From Melioribacter roseus (lineage in GTDB: Bacteria; Bacteroidota; Ignavibacteria; Ignavibacteriales; Melioribacteraceae): a stretch of DNA of 47,831 nucleotides. Positions 1-6,531 of this stretch are shown piece after piece (the first letter of the stretch is position 1; the number at the start of each line of letters is the position of its first letter). The notes beneath the pieces were generated by a model. That model was not told the DNA's origin, searched no databases, and was given only the letters and a program-made list of their open reading frames with translations. The translations under genes were made by a program, and so were the position numbers. Where the stretch lies: positions 1 through 47,831 of the forward strand of contig DYLP01000019.1 in NCBI GenBank assembly GCA_020722005.1, given 5' to 3'.

Positions 1-454
1 GTTTAAAAGTTTCATCAGCGTGAGAATAAGTACAAACGGATAAACTATTTTTGCCTGGTCCTAAACCTTTGGTTGCTTCAAAATTTAATTTTGGTCCTGT
101 GGCATTAATCAAGTAATCATAACTTATTTTTTCTGTTTGCCCAATTTTGTCTTCACTTGTGTACTCAATAGTAACATAAGGTTTGGATGAAGTTGTATCA
201 CCTTCAGGATGAATGCTTACTGCTTTTGCCTGGTGAAATGTTATATCGGTTTTTTTGTAAACAGGTGCTAAGGGAAAAGTTACCTGTTCAGGTTTCATAT
301 AGCCAATACCCACCCAAATATTTGATGGAATCCAGTTCCATTTGCTGTTAGGAGAAACGACTACAACCTCGTGTTTACTACTTAATTTGCGGCGCGCATG
401 AAGTGCTGCAGTTTGTCCTGCTATTCCAGCCCCCAGTATAAGAAGACGAGACAT
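1..454 (-). CDS. sqr: Sulfide:quinone reductase-like FAD oxidoreductase (N-terminal 151 residues, runs off the window)
   Basis: The reading frame opens at an ATG (454) and stays open to the window edge, so only the N-terminal part is present. It begins MSRLLILGAGIAGQ, a dinucleotide-binding fold with the GxGxxG motif at residues 8-13. A WNWIPSNIWVG stretch follows near residues 40-50, and a SVCTYSHA segment puts a cysteine at residue 141. That cysteine in a S-V/I-C-T-x-x-H-A setting is typical of one of the redox cysteines of sulfide:quinone oxidoreductases, which oxidise sulfide and reduce membrane quinone. The active-site region further downstream is missing, so a type II NADH dehydrogenase or another SQR-family flavoprotein is not excluded. 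It lies just downstream of psiE-like and cydBA genes on the same strand, which fits a quinone-linked role. Confidence 0.7.
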   Translation of the reverse strand, partial: MSRLLILGAGIAGQTAALHARRKLSSKHEVVVVSPNSKWNWIPSNIWVGIGYMKPEQVTFPLAPVYKKTDITFHQAKAVSIHPEGDTTSSKPYVTIEYTSEDKIGQTEKISYDYLINATGPKLNFEATKGLGPGKNSLSVCTYSHADETFK

Positions 455-470
455 ATAATACCGCCTTACT

Positions 471-899
471 TTATTTGTTTTTAATTTTTCTTAACAGTAC
501 AAGCGAAATTACAAAAATTAAAATCATTCCGCTCAGCACACTAATTTCGAGCATGTACATATTGATTTTTTCCTGATAATAAGCAGTCTCAACACTTATA
601 ATTAGAATTCTTCTGATTGCTGCTATTAAGCCAACAATCAGGAACGGTTCAGCACAAAGCACATGCTCTTTAATTGTTATACGAATTGTGTACAAAATTT
701 CAAGAACCATAATTAACAAAAGAGTTTTAGAAATTATCTCAATTATAGTTTGTACCTGATTTTCAGCTTTGAAAAATGCAGGGAATGAAAGTATTTCATT
801 GTAAACCAGCAATATTGCACTTGCTACAAGCAATAACGCCACAATGAAATAAATTACATTTTCAATAACAACCAACGAATCGATATTTAGCTTTTTCAT
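471..899 (-). CDS. PsiE-like four-helix membrane protein
   Basis: This 142-residue protein has four predicted membrane helices (about residues 11-31, 54-72, 84-103 and 117-137) and a basic C-terminus. The pattern of an acidic residue in helix 2 (LEILYT) and the RRILIISVE motif at the third helix matches the phosphate-starvation-inducible PsiE family. The biochemical function of that family is not established. The start is the ATG at 899. It sits 16 nt upstream of the SQR-like gene and downstream of cydB, separated from cydB by a perfect hairpin (911-944). Its position between a quinone-reducing enzyme and a quinol oxidase suggests a respiratory or membrane-stress context rather than phosphate starvation, but this is inference. 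Confidence 0.75.
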   Translation of the reverse strand: MKKLNIDSLVVIENVIYFIVALLLVASAILLVYNEILSFPAFFKAENQVQTIIEIISKTLLLIMVLEILYTIRITIKEHVLCAEPFLIVGLIAAIRRILIISVETAYYQEKINMYMLEISVLSGMILIFVISLVLLRKIKNK

Positions 900-910
900 C
901 AGATTTTAAT

Positions 911-944
911 AACTGTCATCCTGCAGAAGTTCAGGATGACAGTT
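911..944. repeat. Perfect 13-bp inverted repeat (REP-like palindrome / possible terminator) after cydB
   Basis: Arms 911-923 (AACTGTCATCCTG) and 932-944 (CAGGATGACAGTT) are exact reverse complements with an 8-nt loop. On the minus strand it follows the cydB stop by 29 nt, but only a weak T-run follows the stem, so it is a poor intrinsic terminator. The core TCATCCTGAACTT...CAGGAT resembles dispersed intergenic palindromes that I recall from Bacteroidota-type genomes. Only one copy is present in this window. Confidence 0.6.
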
Positions 945-973
945 TAAATAAATTATTTTTTCAGAACTCTTTT

Positions 974-1987
974 TTAATATTCCATTTTTTGCTTAGTTGA
1001 AATTCTTTTTCTAAATATCCAATAGGACCAGGCTTGATAAGCAAGAACTATCGGAACAAAAATAACTGCAACTATACTCATTACTTTTAATGTATAAGGA
1101 CTTGAAGAAGCATTGTAAATAGTCAGACTCCAATCCGGATTGGTGCTCGAAACCATTACACGAGGAAACAAACCCATAAAAATTGTAATAGTCGAGAAGA
1201 CTATTGTTAATCCTGTCATTACAAATGCCCAACCTTCTCTTTTAATCTTCAAAAAGTAACCGACAGATAAAATTGCCAAGCCAGCAAGAATTGGAATAAC
1301 TCCTGGATTTACACCAAGTTTACTGAACATATCAGTATCATAATATCCAAAAATTACATAGATAAATAGTAAAATGACAGAAGGCAGCCAGAGTTTTTTA
1401 GCAAATTTTCGGGTTCCTTCTAATAGTTCATCTGTTAATTTTAAGGAAAGGAAAATTGAGCCGTGCAATGTAAATAAAACCAGCGAAGTTAATCCACCCA
1501 GCAAAGAATAGGGATTCAGTAAAGTGAAAAAATTCCCGGTAAAATTCATATTCTGATCGATAGGAACGCCGCGGATTATATTTGAGATAGCCACACCCCA
1601 AAGTAATGCAGGTACAAAGCTGCCGATGAATATCACCCAATCCCACCTGTTGCGCCAAACAGGGTCGTCTTTTTTACTTCTGTATTCAAAAGCAACACCA
1701 CGTGCAATTAGTGCAAGCAGCATAATAACCAAAGCAAGGTAAAAGCCGCTGAATAATGTTGCATACCAATTTGGGAATGCAGCAAACATTGCACCGCCAG
1801 CTGTTATCATCCAAACTTCATTGCCATCCCAGAAAGTTCCTATAGAATTGATAATTGCTCGTCTTTCGCGATCTTCTTTACCAAGAAATGGCAGGAGAAT
1901 CCCAACGCCGTAATCGAATCCCTCTAAAAAGAAGAATCCAATAAATAATACGGCTATAAGTATAAACCAGATAGTGTTAAGATCCAT
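974..1987 (-). CDS. cydB: Cytochrome bd quinol oxidase subunit II
   Basis: CydB pairs with CydA to form the cytochrome bd oxygen reductase in the cytoplasmic membrane. It oxidises quinol and reduces O2 to water without pumping protons. The 337-residue, many-helix protein carries the family hallmarks FLEGFDYGVG (residues 20-29) and WDGNEVW (53-59), and its length is close to the usual subunit II. The start is the ATG at 1987. It follows cydA with a 9-nt gap, so the two are cotranscribed. No cydX-like small ORF is evident: the only space after it is 74 nt holding a hairpin. Confidence 0.96.
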   Translation of the reverse strand: MDLNTIWFILIAVLFIGFFFLEGFDYGVGILLPFLGKEDRERRAIINSIGTFWDGNEVWMITAGGAMFAAFPNWYATLFSGFYLALVIMLLALIARGVAFEYRSKKDDPVWRNRWDWVIFIGSFVPALLWGVAISNIIRGVPIDQNMNFTGNFFTLLNPYSLLGGLTSLVLFTLHGSIFLSLKLTDELLEGTRKFAKKLWLPSVILLFIYVIFGYYDTDMFSKLGVNPGVIPILAGLAILSVGYFLKIKREGWAFVMTGLTIVFSTITIFMGLFPRVMVSSTNPDWSLTIYNASSSPYTLKVMSIVAVIFVPIVLAYQAWSYWIFRKRISTKQKMEY

Positions 1988-1996
1988 TTTGTCCTC

Positions 1997-3379
1997 CTAT
2001 GCCTTACTTAAAACTGAGTTATCAACTTCTGCTTCTTCTTTTTCTATTTCATCAACATCTTTAGAAGCATATTTTTTAATTAAAGATATCATAATTATCA
2101 TTAGAACTGCGTATAAAACCGTATATGCTATTAAAGAAAACAGAACTTCACCGGCAGAAACAGTGTTAGAAACAGAATCCGCTGTTTTGAACAATCCAAA
2201 AACTGTCCATGGTTGTCTTGCGATCTCTGTAAATAACCATCCTGTTGTATTTGCAATAACTGGCAACAGCACTGACCAAAAAGTTATTTTATAACCAAAA
2301 GAACTAAACTCTAATTTTTCTTTATAAGCTTTTATTGTAGATAATATTGCGATGAATAACATTAAGAATCCAGCACCAACCATGATTCTAAAAGACCAGT
2401 AGGAAACTGCTACTGGCGGGACATAATCACCCGCACCGTATTTTTGTTCAGCTTCTTTCTGAAGATTTTTAATCCCTTTTACTTCGCCTTCAAATTTATT
2501 GTAAGCAAGAAAACTTAAAGCACCAGGAATTTTAATTGCAAAAACATCTTTTTGATTTTTCTCGTCACCGAAAGTGAATAAAGACATTGAAGCTGGATTC
2601 TCACTTTCCCATAAAGCTTCGGCTGCAGCCATTTTCATTGGTTGTACTTTAACCATATATTGTGCTTGAGTATGGCCGACTAAAATTACAAGTAAAGAAC
2701 CAATCAGAGCATATACAGCACCAAATTTAAAGGACTTCTTAAATACTTCGTGTTTACCCTTTTTAACTAATTGATAAGCACTAATAGATAAAATTAAAAA
2801 TCCTGCAGTTGCAACTGCGCCAAAAAATACATGAGGAAATTGAACCCAAAGATGACCATTAGTTATGATTGCAAAGAAATCAGTCATTTCTGCACGACCA
2901 TTTCTTATAACATAACCAACAGGTTGTTGCATAAACGAATTTGCTGCGAGTATCCAGATTGCAGAAAGATTCGAGCCGATCGCAACGAGCCAGATTGATG
3001 CCAGATGAGCTTTCTTTGGAATTCTATCCCAACCAAAAATCCATATTCCAAGAAATGTTGATTCCATAAAGAATGCAAGCAGTGCTTCAATTGCAAGTGG
3101 AGCTCCAAAAATATCTCCCATAAATCTTGAATATTGCGACCAGTTCATACCAAATTGAAATTCCTGAACAATACCAGTCACAACCCCAATTGCAAAATTG
3201 ATTAAGAAAAGTTTTCCCCAGAATTTTGTCATTTTCTTGTATGCTTCATTACCAGTTCTGTAATATGCTGTTTGCATAATTGCCACAGCAATTGAAAGCC
3301 CTAAGGTAATTGGCACGAAGAAAAAATGATAGACAGTTGTTATTGCGAACTGCCATCGTGATAAAGTTAATACATCCAT
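1997..3379 (-). CDS. cydA: Cytochrome bd quinol oxidase subunit I
   Basis: This catalytic subunit carries haems b558, b595 and d. Candidate ligands are in place: His18 (VYHFF), Glu98 and Glu106 (APLAIEALLAFFMEST), His183 (FPHVFF) and Met333 (SFRIMVG). The quinol-binding loop residues Lys249 and Glu254 lie in QPMKMAAAEALWE. At 460 residues it is shorter than the E. coli protein, so it has the short Q-loop type. The usual GRQPW motif reads ARQPW here. The start is the ATG at 3379, 31 nt after the stop of the Rrf2 gene, so regulator, cydA and cydB probably form one transcript. Bd oxidases are known to resist sulfide, nitric oxide and cyanide, which fits the nearby SQR-like gene. Confidence 0.97.
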   Translation of the reverse strand: MDVLTLSRWQFAITTVYHFFFVPITLGLSIAVAIMQTAYYRTGNEAYKKMTKFWGKLFLINFAIGVVTGIVQEFQFGMNWSQYSRFMGDIFGAPLAIEALLAFFMESTFLGIWIFGWDRIPKKAHLASIWLVAIGSNLSAIWILAANSFMQQPVGYVIRNGRAEMTDFFAIITNGHLWVQFPHVFFGAVATAGFLILSISAYQLVKKGKHEVFKKSFKFGAVYALIGSLLVILVGHTQAQYMVKVQPMKMAAAEALWESENPASMSLFTFGDEKNQKDVFAIKIPGALSFLAYNKFEGEVKGIKNLQKEAEQKYGAGDYVPPVAVSYWSFRIMVGAGFLMLFIAILSTIKAYKEKLEFSSFGYKITFWSVLLPVIANTTGWLFTEIARQPWTVFGLFKTADSVSNTVSAGEVLFSLIAYTVLYAVLMIIMISLIKKYASKDVDEIEKEEAEVDNSVLSKA

Positions 3380-3410
3380 TTTTACCTCATATTTAATGAG
3401 ACATAGTTAA

Positions 3411-3836
3411 CTAAGTGTTTTGTTCTTTAAGAATATATTCAGAAATCTTTTGGCTTTTTAATTTATCTATCAATAGTTTTTCCTCATTCACCCAGAATGA
3501 ATGAAACTTACAACCGAACATTAACTCGCAAACATAATTTTCATTCAAGCAATCATTAAACTTCACCTTGAAACCTATAGTATTCAACACATCATACATT
3601 GAAAGCTTTTTTGCATCTGCTTTAAGAAAAATTCCGCCGTACTTGCCCTGTATTGAACCTGTAATATTAGCTTTATTTAATTTATGAATAATCCGGGCTG
3701 CGAATTTTGGTGAGATAAATAATCTTTTTGATAGTTCTTTAATGGAAATGTATTCTTTTTTTGGTAAGCCTGCCAGATAAGCTATCATCCTTAATGCATA
3801 ATCCTGTTCACGAGATATGAAACTGTTTCTACGCAT
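3411..3836 (-). CDS. Rrf2-family transcriptional regulator with three candidate Fe-S cysteines
   Basis: This 141-residue winged-helix protein opens with the Rrf2 pattern SREQDYALRMIAYLA, then a helix-turn-helix (SIKELSKRLFISPKFAARIIHKL, shown here only as a location, residues 31-53) and the GKYGGIFL wing (residues 64-71). Three cysteines, Cys96, Cys103 and Cys109, occupy the loop that holds the [2Fe-2S] or [4Fe-4S] cluster in IscR, NsrR and RsrR, with spacing C-x6-C-x5-C. This makes sensing of O2, NO or redox state likely. It is the first gene of the cydAB transcript, so it probably controls its own operon. An 18-bp dyad at 3920-3937 is a candidate operator. Confidence 0.88.
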   Translation of the reverse strand: MRRNSFISREQDYALRMIAYLAGLPKKEYISIKELSKRLFISPKFAARIIHKLNKANITGSIQGKYGGIFLKADAKKLSMYDVLNTIGFKVKFNDCLNENYVCELMFGCKFHSFWVNEEKLLIDKLKSQKISEYILKEQNT

Positions 3837-4392
3837 TTAAATATTACCTAAAAGGTTATGTTTAAAATAATTTTTTCCTTTACTATTTCCAAAACATATT
3901 TTAGATTTTTTTTGCCAGCCGAATAAGAGTTTATTCGTATTATAAATATTGGAATCAATCATTCTCAATAAATGCATCGATAATTTCTTCTTTGATAATG
4001 TTCATTTGCGTTGAATTTTAATGATTCATCCGCTCAAATAGCAATAATATATTAACCCAAAATTATCATTAGAAATTGATTTAGTATTATTAAAAATATC
4101 ACGGGAAAGATAAATAGCCCAATTTTGATAAAGCCACAAGTTTGGCATCCCATTTATCCCGAATTTATAGATAACAAACAGTAGTATCTGAAAATTGATT
4201 TATTTGGGCAGGGACGTTTTTTAGTTGCTTCACAATTGTTGTCAATCAAAAGGGAAGATAGTTTTTTATGTTTACCAAAGTCACATTAACTAAATCTTGA
4301 ATTGATTCTGTGAACGAATCATGAATTCAATCATTCCAACATAGAGTCTCGGCCATAATTTACAATTATGATAACTTGATAATCTTGACAAA
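3837..4392. other. 556-nt gene-poor spacer upstream of the Rrf2-cydAB operon
   Basis: No ORF with convincing coding character fills this interval. It holds the promoter region of the Rrf2 gene and the 3' end of the large nadK operon. Visible elements are the 18-bp dyad (3920-3937), an FNR-like half-matched sequence (4236-4249), several AT-rich palindromes near 4320-4370 and a 16-codon minus-strand ORF (3955-4005; MNIIKEEIIDAFIEND) that reads like the start of a lost gene. No GC-rich terminator hairpin is visible after the 4393-4890 gene. Confidence 0.6.
3920..3937. promoter_or_regulatory. Candidate operator: 7-4-7 dyad upstream of the Rrf2 gene
   Basis: CGAATAA (3920-3926) and TTATTCG (3931-3937) are exact reverse complements around a 4-nt spacer. 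The dyad lies about 85 nt upstream of the Rrf2 start codon, a plausible place for autoregulation or for a CRP/FNR-type activator. It has no T-run, so it is not a terminator. Assignment to a particular regulator is inference. Confidence 0.35.
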
Positions 4393-4890
4393 CTAATTAA
4401 GAATTTTCAACAAATCTTTTTCGAGTGTTTCATCAGGCACTTCAATAATTCTTCCTTTTTCTTCGCCGCTTTTGTATACAATGAAAGTGGGAACAAGATG
4501 AATTTTTTTATCGCCGATGTCGACACTTCCTGCTGTTTTATTTCTGTCAACTGCGATCATTCTGACATTTTCTTCAGGAAAGCTACATAGATCGAGAATT
4601 TTCAAGAATCTCGGTACTTCCCTCCGGCTATCGCTGCACCATGTACCGAAGATAATCTCAAACTTGCAATCTTTTAATTTATTTTTGAGCGTATCGATTG
4701 CGAGTGTATCGGGCAAGTAATTTTCATATTCGTCTTTGAACCATACTGAATAAACAGTGTCCATAAAGTCTTCTCTTTCAATCTTCCCTATTATAATTTT
4801 TTTACCGGATTTTTCGTCGAATGTAAAGTTGCATTTTTCCTGTGAATATAGAACGTTAGCAAGGAATAAAAAAAATAGAAGAATTTTCAT
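4393..4890 (-). CDS. Secreted thioredoxin-fold protein with a WCSDS motif
   Basis: This 165-residue protein starts with a signal peptide (MKILLFFLFLANVLYS, cleavage probably near residue 16). It continues into a thioredoxin-like fold: a beta strand leading to GTWCSDSRREVP (Trp84, Cys85), then a cis-proline at VPT (133-135) and the TFIVYKSGEEKGRI strand-turn. The second active-site cysteine of CxxC is Ser88 here. Classical dithiol-disulfide exchange is therefore unlikely, and a monothiol, isomerase-like or peroxidase-partner role is possible. Its start overlaps the nadK stop by 4 nt (ATGA), making it the last gene of the eight-gene operon. No specific function is assigned. Confidence 0.75.
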   Translation of the reverse strand: MKILLFFLFLANVLYSQEKCNFTFDEKSGKKIIIGKIEREDFMDTVYSVWFKDEYENYLPDTLAIDTLKNKLKDCKFEIIFGTWCSDSRREVPRFLKILDLCSFPEENVRMIAVDRNKTAGSVDIGDKKIHLVPTFIVYKSGEEKGRIIEVPDETLEKDLLKILN

Positions 4891-5777
4891 TTCGCTCCCA
4901 TGTTTATGTTTCTGATATCGAGTCCCCAGAAAAGCTTGTTCCTGAGAATTTCAAAGTAGTTGGATTTATTCGAATGAACGAGATTAAAGCTGTTTTTACC
5001 TCTGGTTATTTCAATTGTAACTGGTGTATTGCGAGAAATTGTACGCTGACCATCACTGTTAATGTTTACTTTTCCATAGAGTGAACGTGCAACGATCGTA
5101 ATCTTCTGTTCGCCTGATATTACGAGAGGTCGCATTGTAAGTATATGAGGCGCAATAGGACTCAATGTAATTGCTTTGGTTTTCGGATTGACAATTGGTC
5201 CACCGGCGGCTAAAGAATAACCAGTACTTCCAGTTGGAGTTGCAACTATAAGGCCATCTGCAGAAAAGGTAGAAACATAATCGTTGTCAATTTTAATTGT
5301 GAGTTCGATTAATTTTGCCCACGAGCCTTTATCGATTACAATGTCGTTAATTGCGTATAATTCTTCATCGACCCCCTCGATTTTGCCTCGCAAGGTCATT
5401 CTTTTTTCGACGAGATAACTTCCTTTTTTCAGATCGTTTAGAAGCTCTTTGAACGAATCGACATCGAACTCAGCAAGGAATCCCATCTTACCAAGATTTA
5501 CTCCAATTATAGGCTTTTCGGTATTTCTAATTGAATAAGCGGTCGATAATATTGTTCCGTCGCCTCCAATCGAGACAATTAAATCAGAAAATTTTATTAA
5601 TTCATCCAGAGGCAGAAAATTCGAATTCTTTATAGAATCAGGAAACTCATCGTGCATGCCCAGCATTATATTCGATAATCCATATTCCATGCCCGCATCA
5701 TTGATTTGAGTTACTAGCAAATCAATTGTTTTAATAATATCCTCTTTCGATATATTCGGAATAAGACCTAATTTCAT
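4887..5777 (-). CDS. nadK: NAD kinase
   Basis: NAD kinase phosphorylates NAD to NADP in the cytoplasm. The GGDGT motif is at residues 71-75 (SIGGDGTILS), with Asp73 the catalytic aspartate, and the second signature TPTGSTGYSLAAGGP is clearly present. With the ATG at 5777 the protein has 296 residues, normal for the family. A GTG further upstream (5795) would add six residues, but the ATG at 5777 overlaps the stop of the preceding glycosyltransferase as ATGA, the usual coupling in this operon, so I prefer it. The downstream thioredoxin-fold gene also overlaps by 4 nt. Confidence 0.95.
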   Translation of the reverse strand: MKLGLIPNISKEDIIKTIDLLVTQINDAGMEYGLSNIMLGMHDEFPDSIKNSNFLPLDELIKFSDLIVSIGGDGTILSTAYSIRNTEKPIIGVNLGKMGFLAEFDVDSFKELLNDLKKGSYLVEKRMTLRGKIEGVDEELYAINDIVIDKGSWAKLIELTIKIDNDYVSTFSADGLIVATPTGSTGYSLAAGGPIVNPKTKAITLSPIAPHILTMRPLVISGEQKITIVARSLYGKVNINSDGQRTISRNTPVTIEITRGKNSFNLVHSNKSNYFEILRNKLFWGLDIRNINMGAK

Positions 5778-6529
5778 TTTCGATTCATTTCCCACAATTT
5801 TACGTATTTTGTAAATACATAGAGAGACGAAAAAACAGATAGTATTAAACCGTGAATACCATCCAGAAATCCAAGACGCAATATATACATTTTGATAAAT
5901 AGAAATGGTGGACGCAGCAAAATATCCGTAATAGCAGCTCTTTTGCCATTATTGTATAATTCTTCAGCAGCCAGCGAAGTATAATTATTAAACTTATCGA
6001 AATAATGCTTTACGTTCGGATCGGTGTAGTGATTCAAATCATTTTTAAGATAACCTTTTTGTCCTTCAACTTGCAAACCTTCATGAACATTCTTAGTATC
6101 AAAACGCGTCTTGTTTTTATCGAAAAGGCGTATTACGTAGCCGGGATACCAGCCACAATGTTTAATCCACCTTCCTAAAAAAAAAGCTCTTCGTTTTATG
6201 TAATACGCATCGTACGGCGGATTACCTGTCTTGAAATTTTCTAATTCTTCTTTCAATTCAGGAGTCAACTCTTCATCGGCATCGACCCAGAGGACCCAAT
6301 CAAATTTTGCTTTGGTCAGTGCATAATTTTTAGTTGGTCCGTAACCCATCCAATCGACGACTTCGTAATTTATGTTCGGGAAAGACCTCACAATTTCCTC
6401 TGTTCTGTCCGTCGTTTTTGAATCGATCAGTACAACTATGTCGTCAATAACACCGGACAGGCTATTTAAACATCTGCCGATATTATATTCTTCGTTGTAG
6501 GCAATTATAATAGCTGATAAATTAATCAT
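5774..6529 (-). CDS. Family 2 glycosyltransferase, WaaE/KdtX-like
   Basis: This 251-residue cytoplasmic GT-A enzyme contains the nucleotide-sugar motif SAIIIAYNEEYNIGRCL near the N-terminus, an early aspartate cluster (DSKTTDRT) and the metal-binding DxD at residues 83-85 (WVDADEELT). The layout (GYGPTKNYAL, then a FDTKNVHEGL segment) matches the subfamily that includes the LPS inner-core beta-1,4-glucosyltransferase WaaE/KdtX. The C-terminus has a hydrophobic stretch that may lie on the membrane. It follows the MsbA-like exporter by 2 nt and overlaps nadK, so a role in making the lipid-linked glycan that the exporter handles is plausible but not shown. Confidence 0.85.
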   Translation of the reverse strand: MINLSAIIIAYNEEYNIGRCLNSLSGVIDDIVVLIDSKTTDRTEEIVRSFPNINYEVVDWMGYGPTKNYALTKAKFDWVLWVDADEELTPELKEELENFKTGNPPYDAYYIKRRAFFLGRWIKHCGWYPGYVIRLFDKNKTRFDTKNVHEGLQVEGQKGYLKNDLNHYTDPNVKHYFDKFNNYTSLAAEELYNNGKRAAITDILLRPPFLFIKMYILRLGFLDGIHGLILSVFSSLYVFTKYVKLWEMNRK

Positions 6530-6531
6530 AG

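Noticed and set aside
4236-4249. TTGTTGTCAATCAA, near-match to an FNR site
   Set aside because: One mismatch in the core and far from any start codon (400 nt from the Rrf2 ATG); expected by chance in AT-rich sequence.
4355-4375. AT-rich palindrome CATAATT/AATTATG after the thioredoxin-fold gene
   Set aside because: It lacks GC pairs and a U-tract, so it is not convincing as a terminator.
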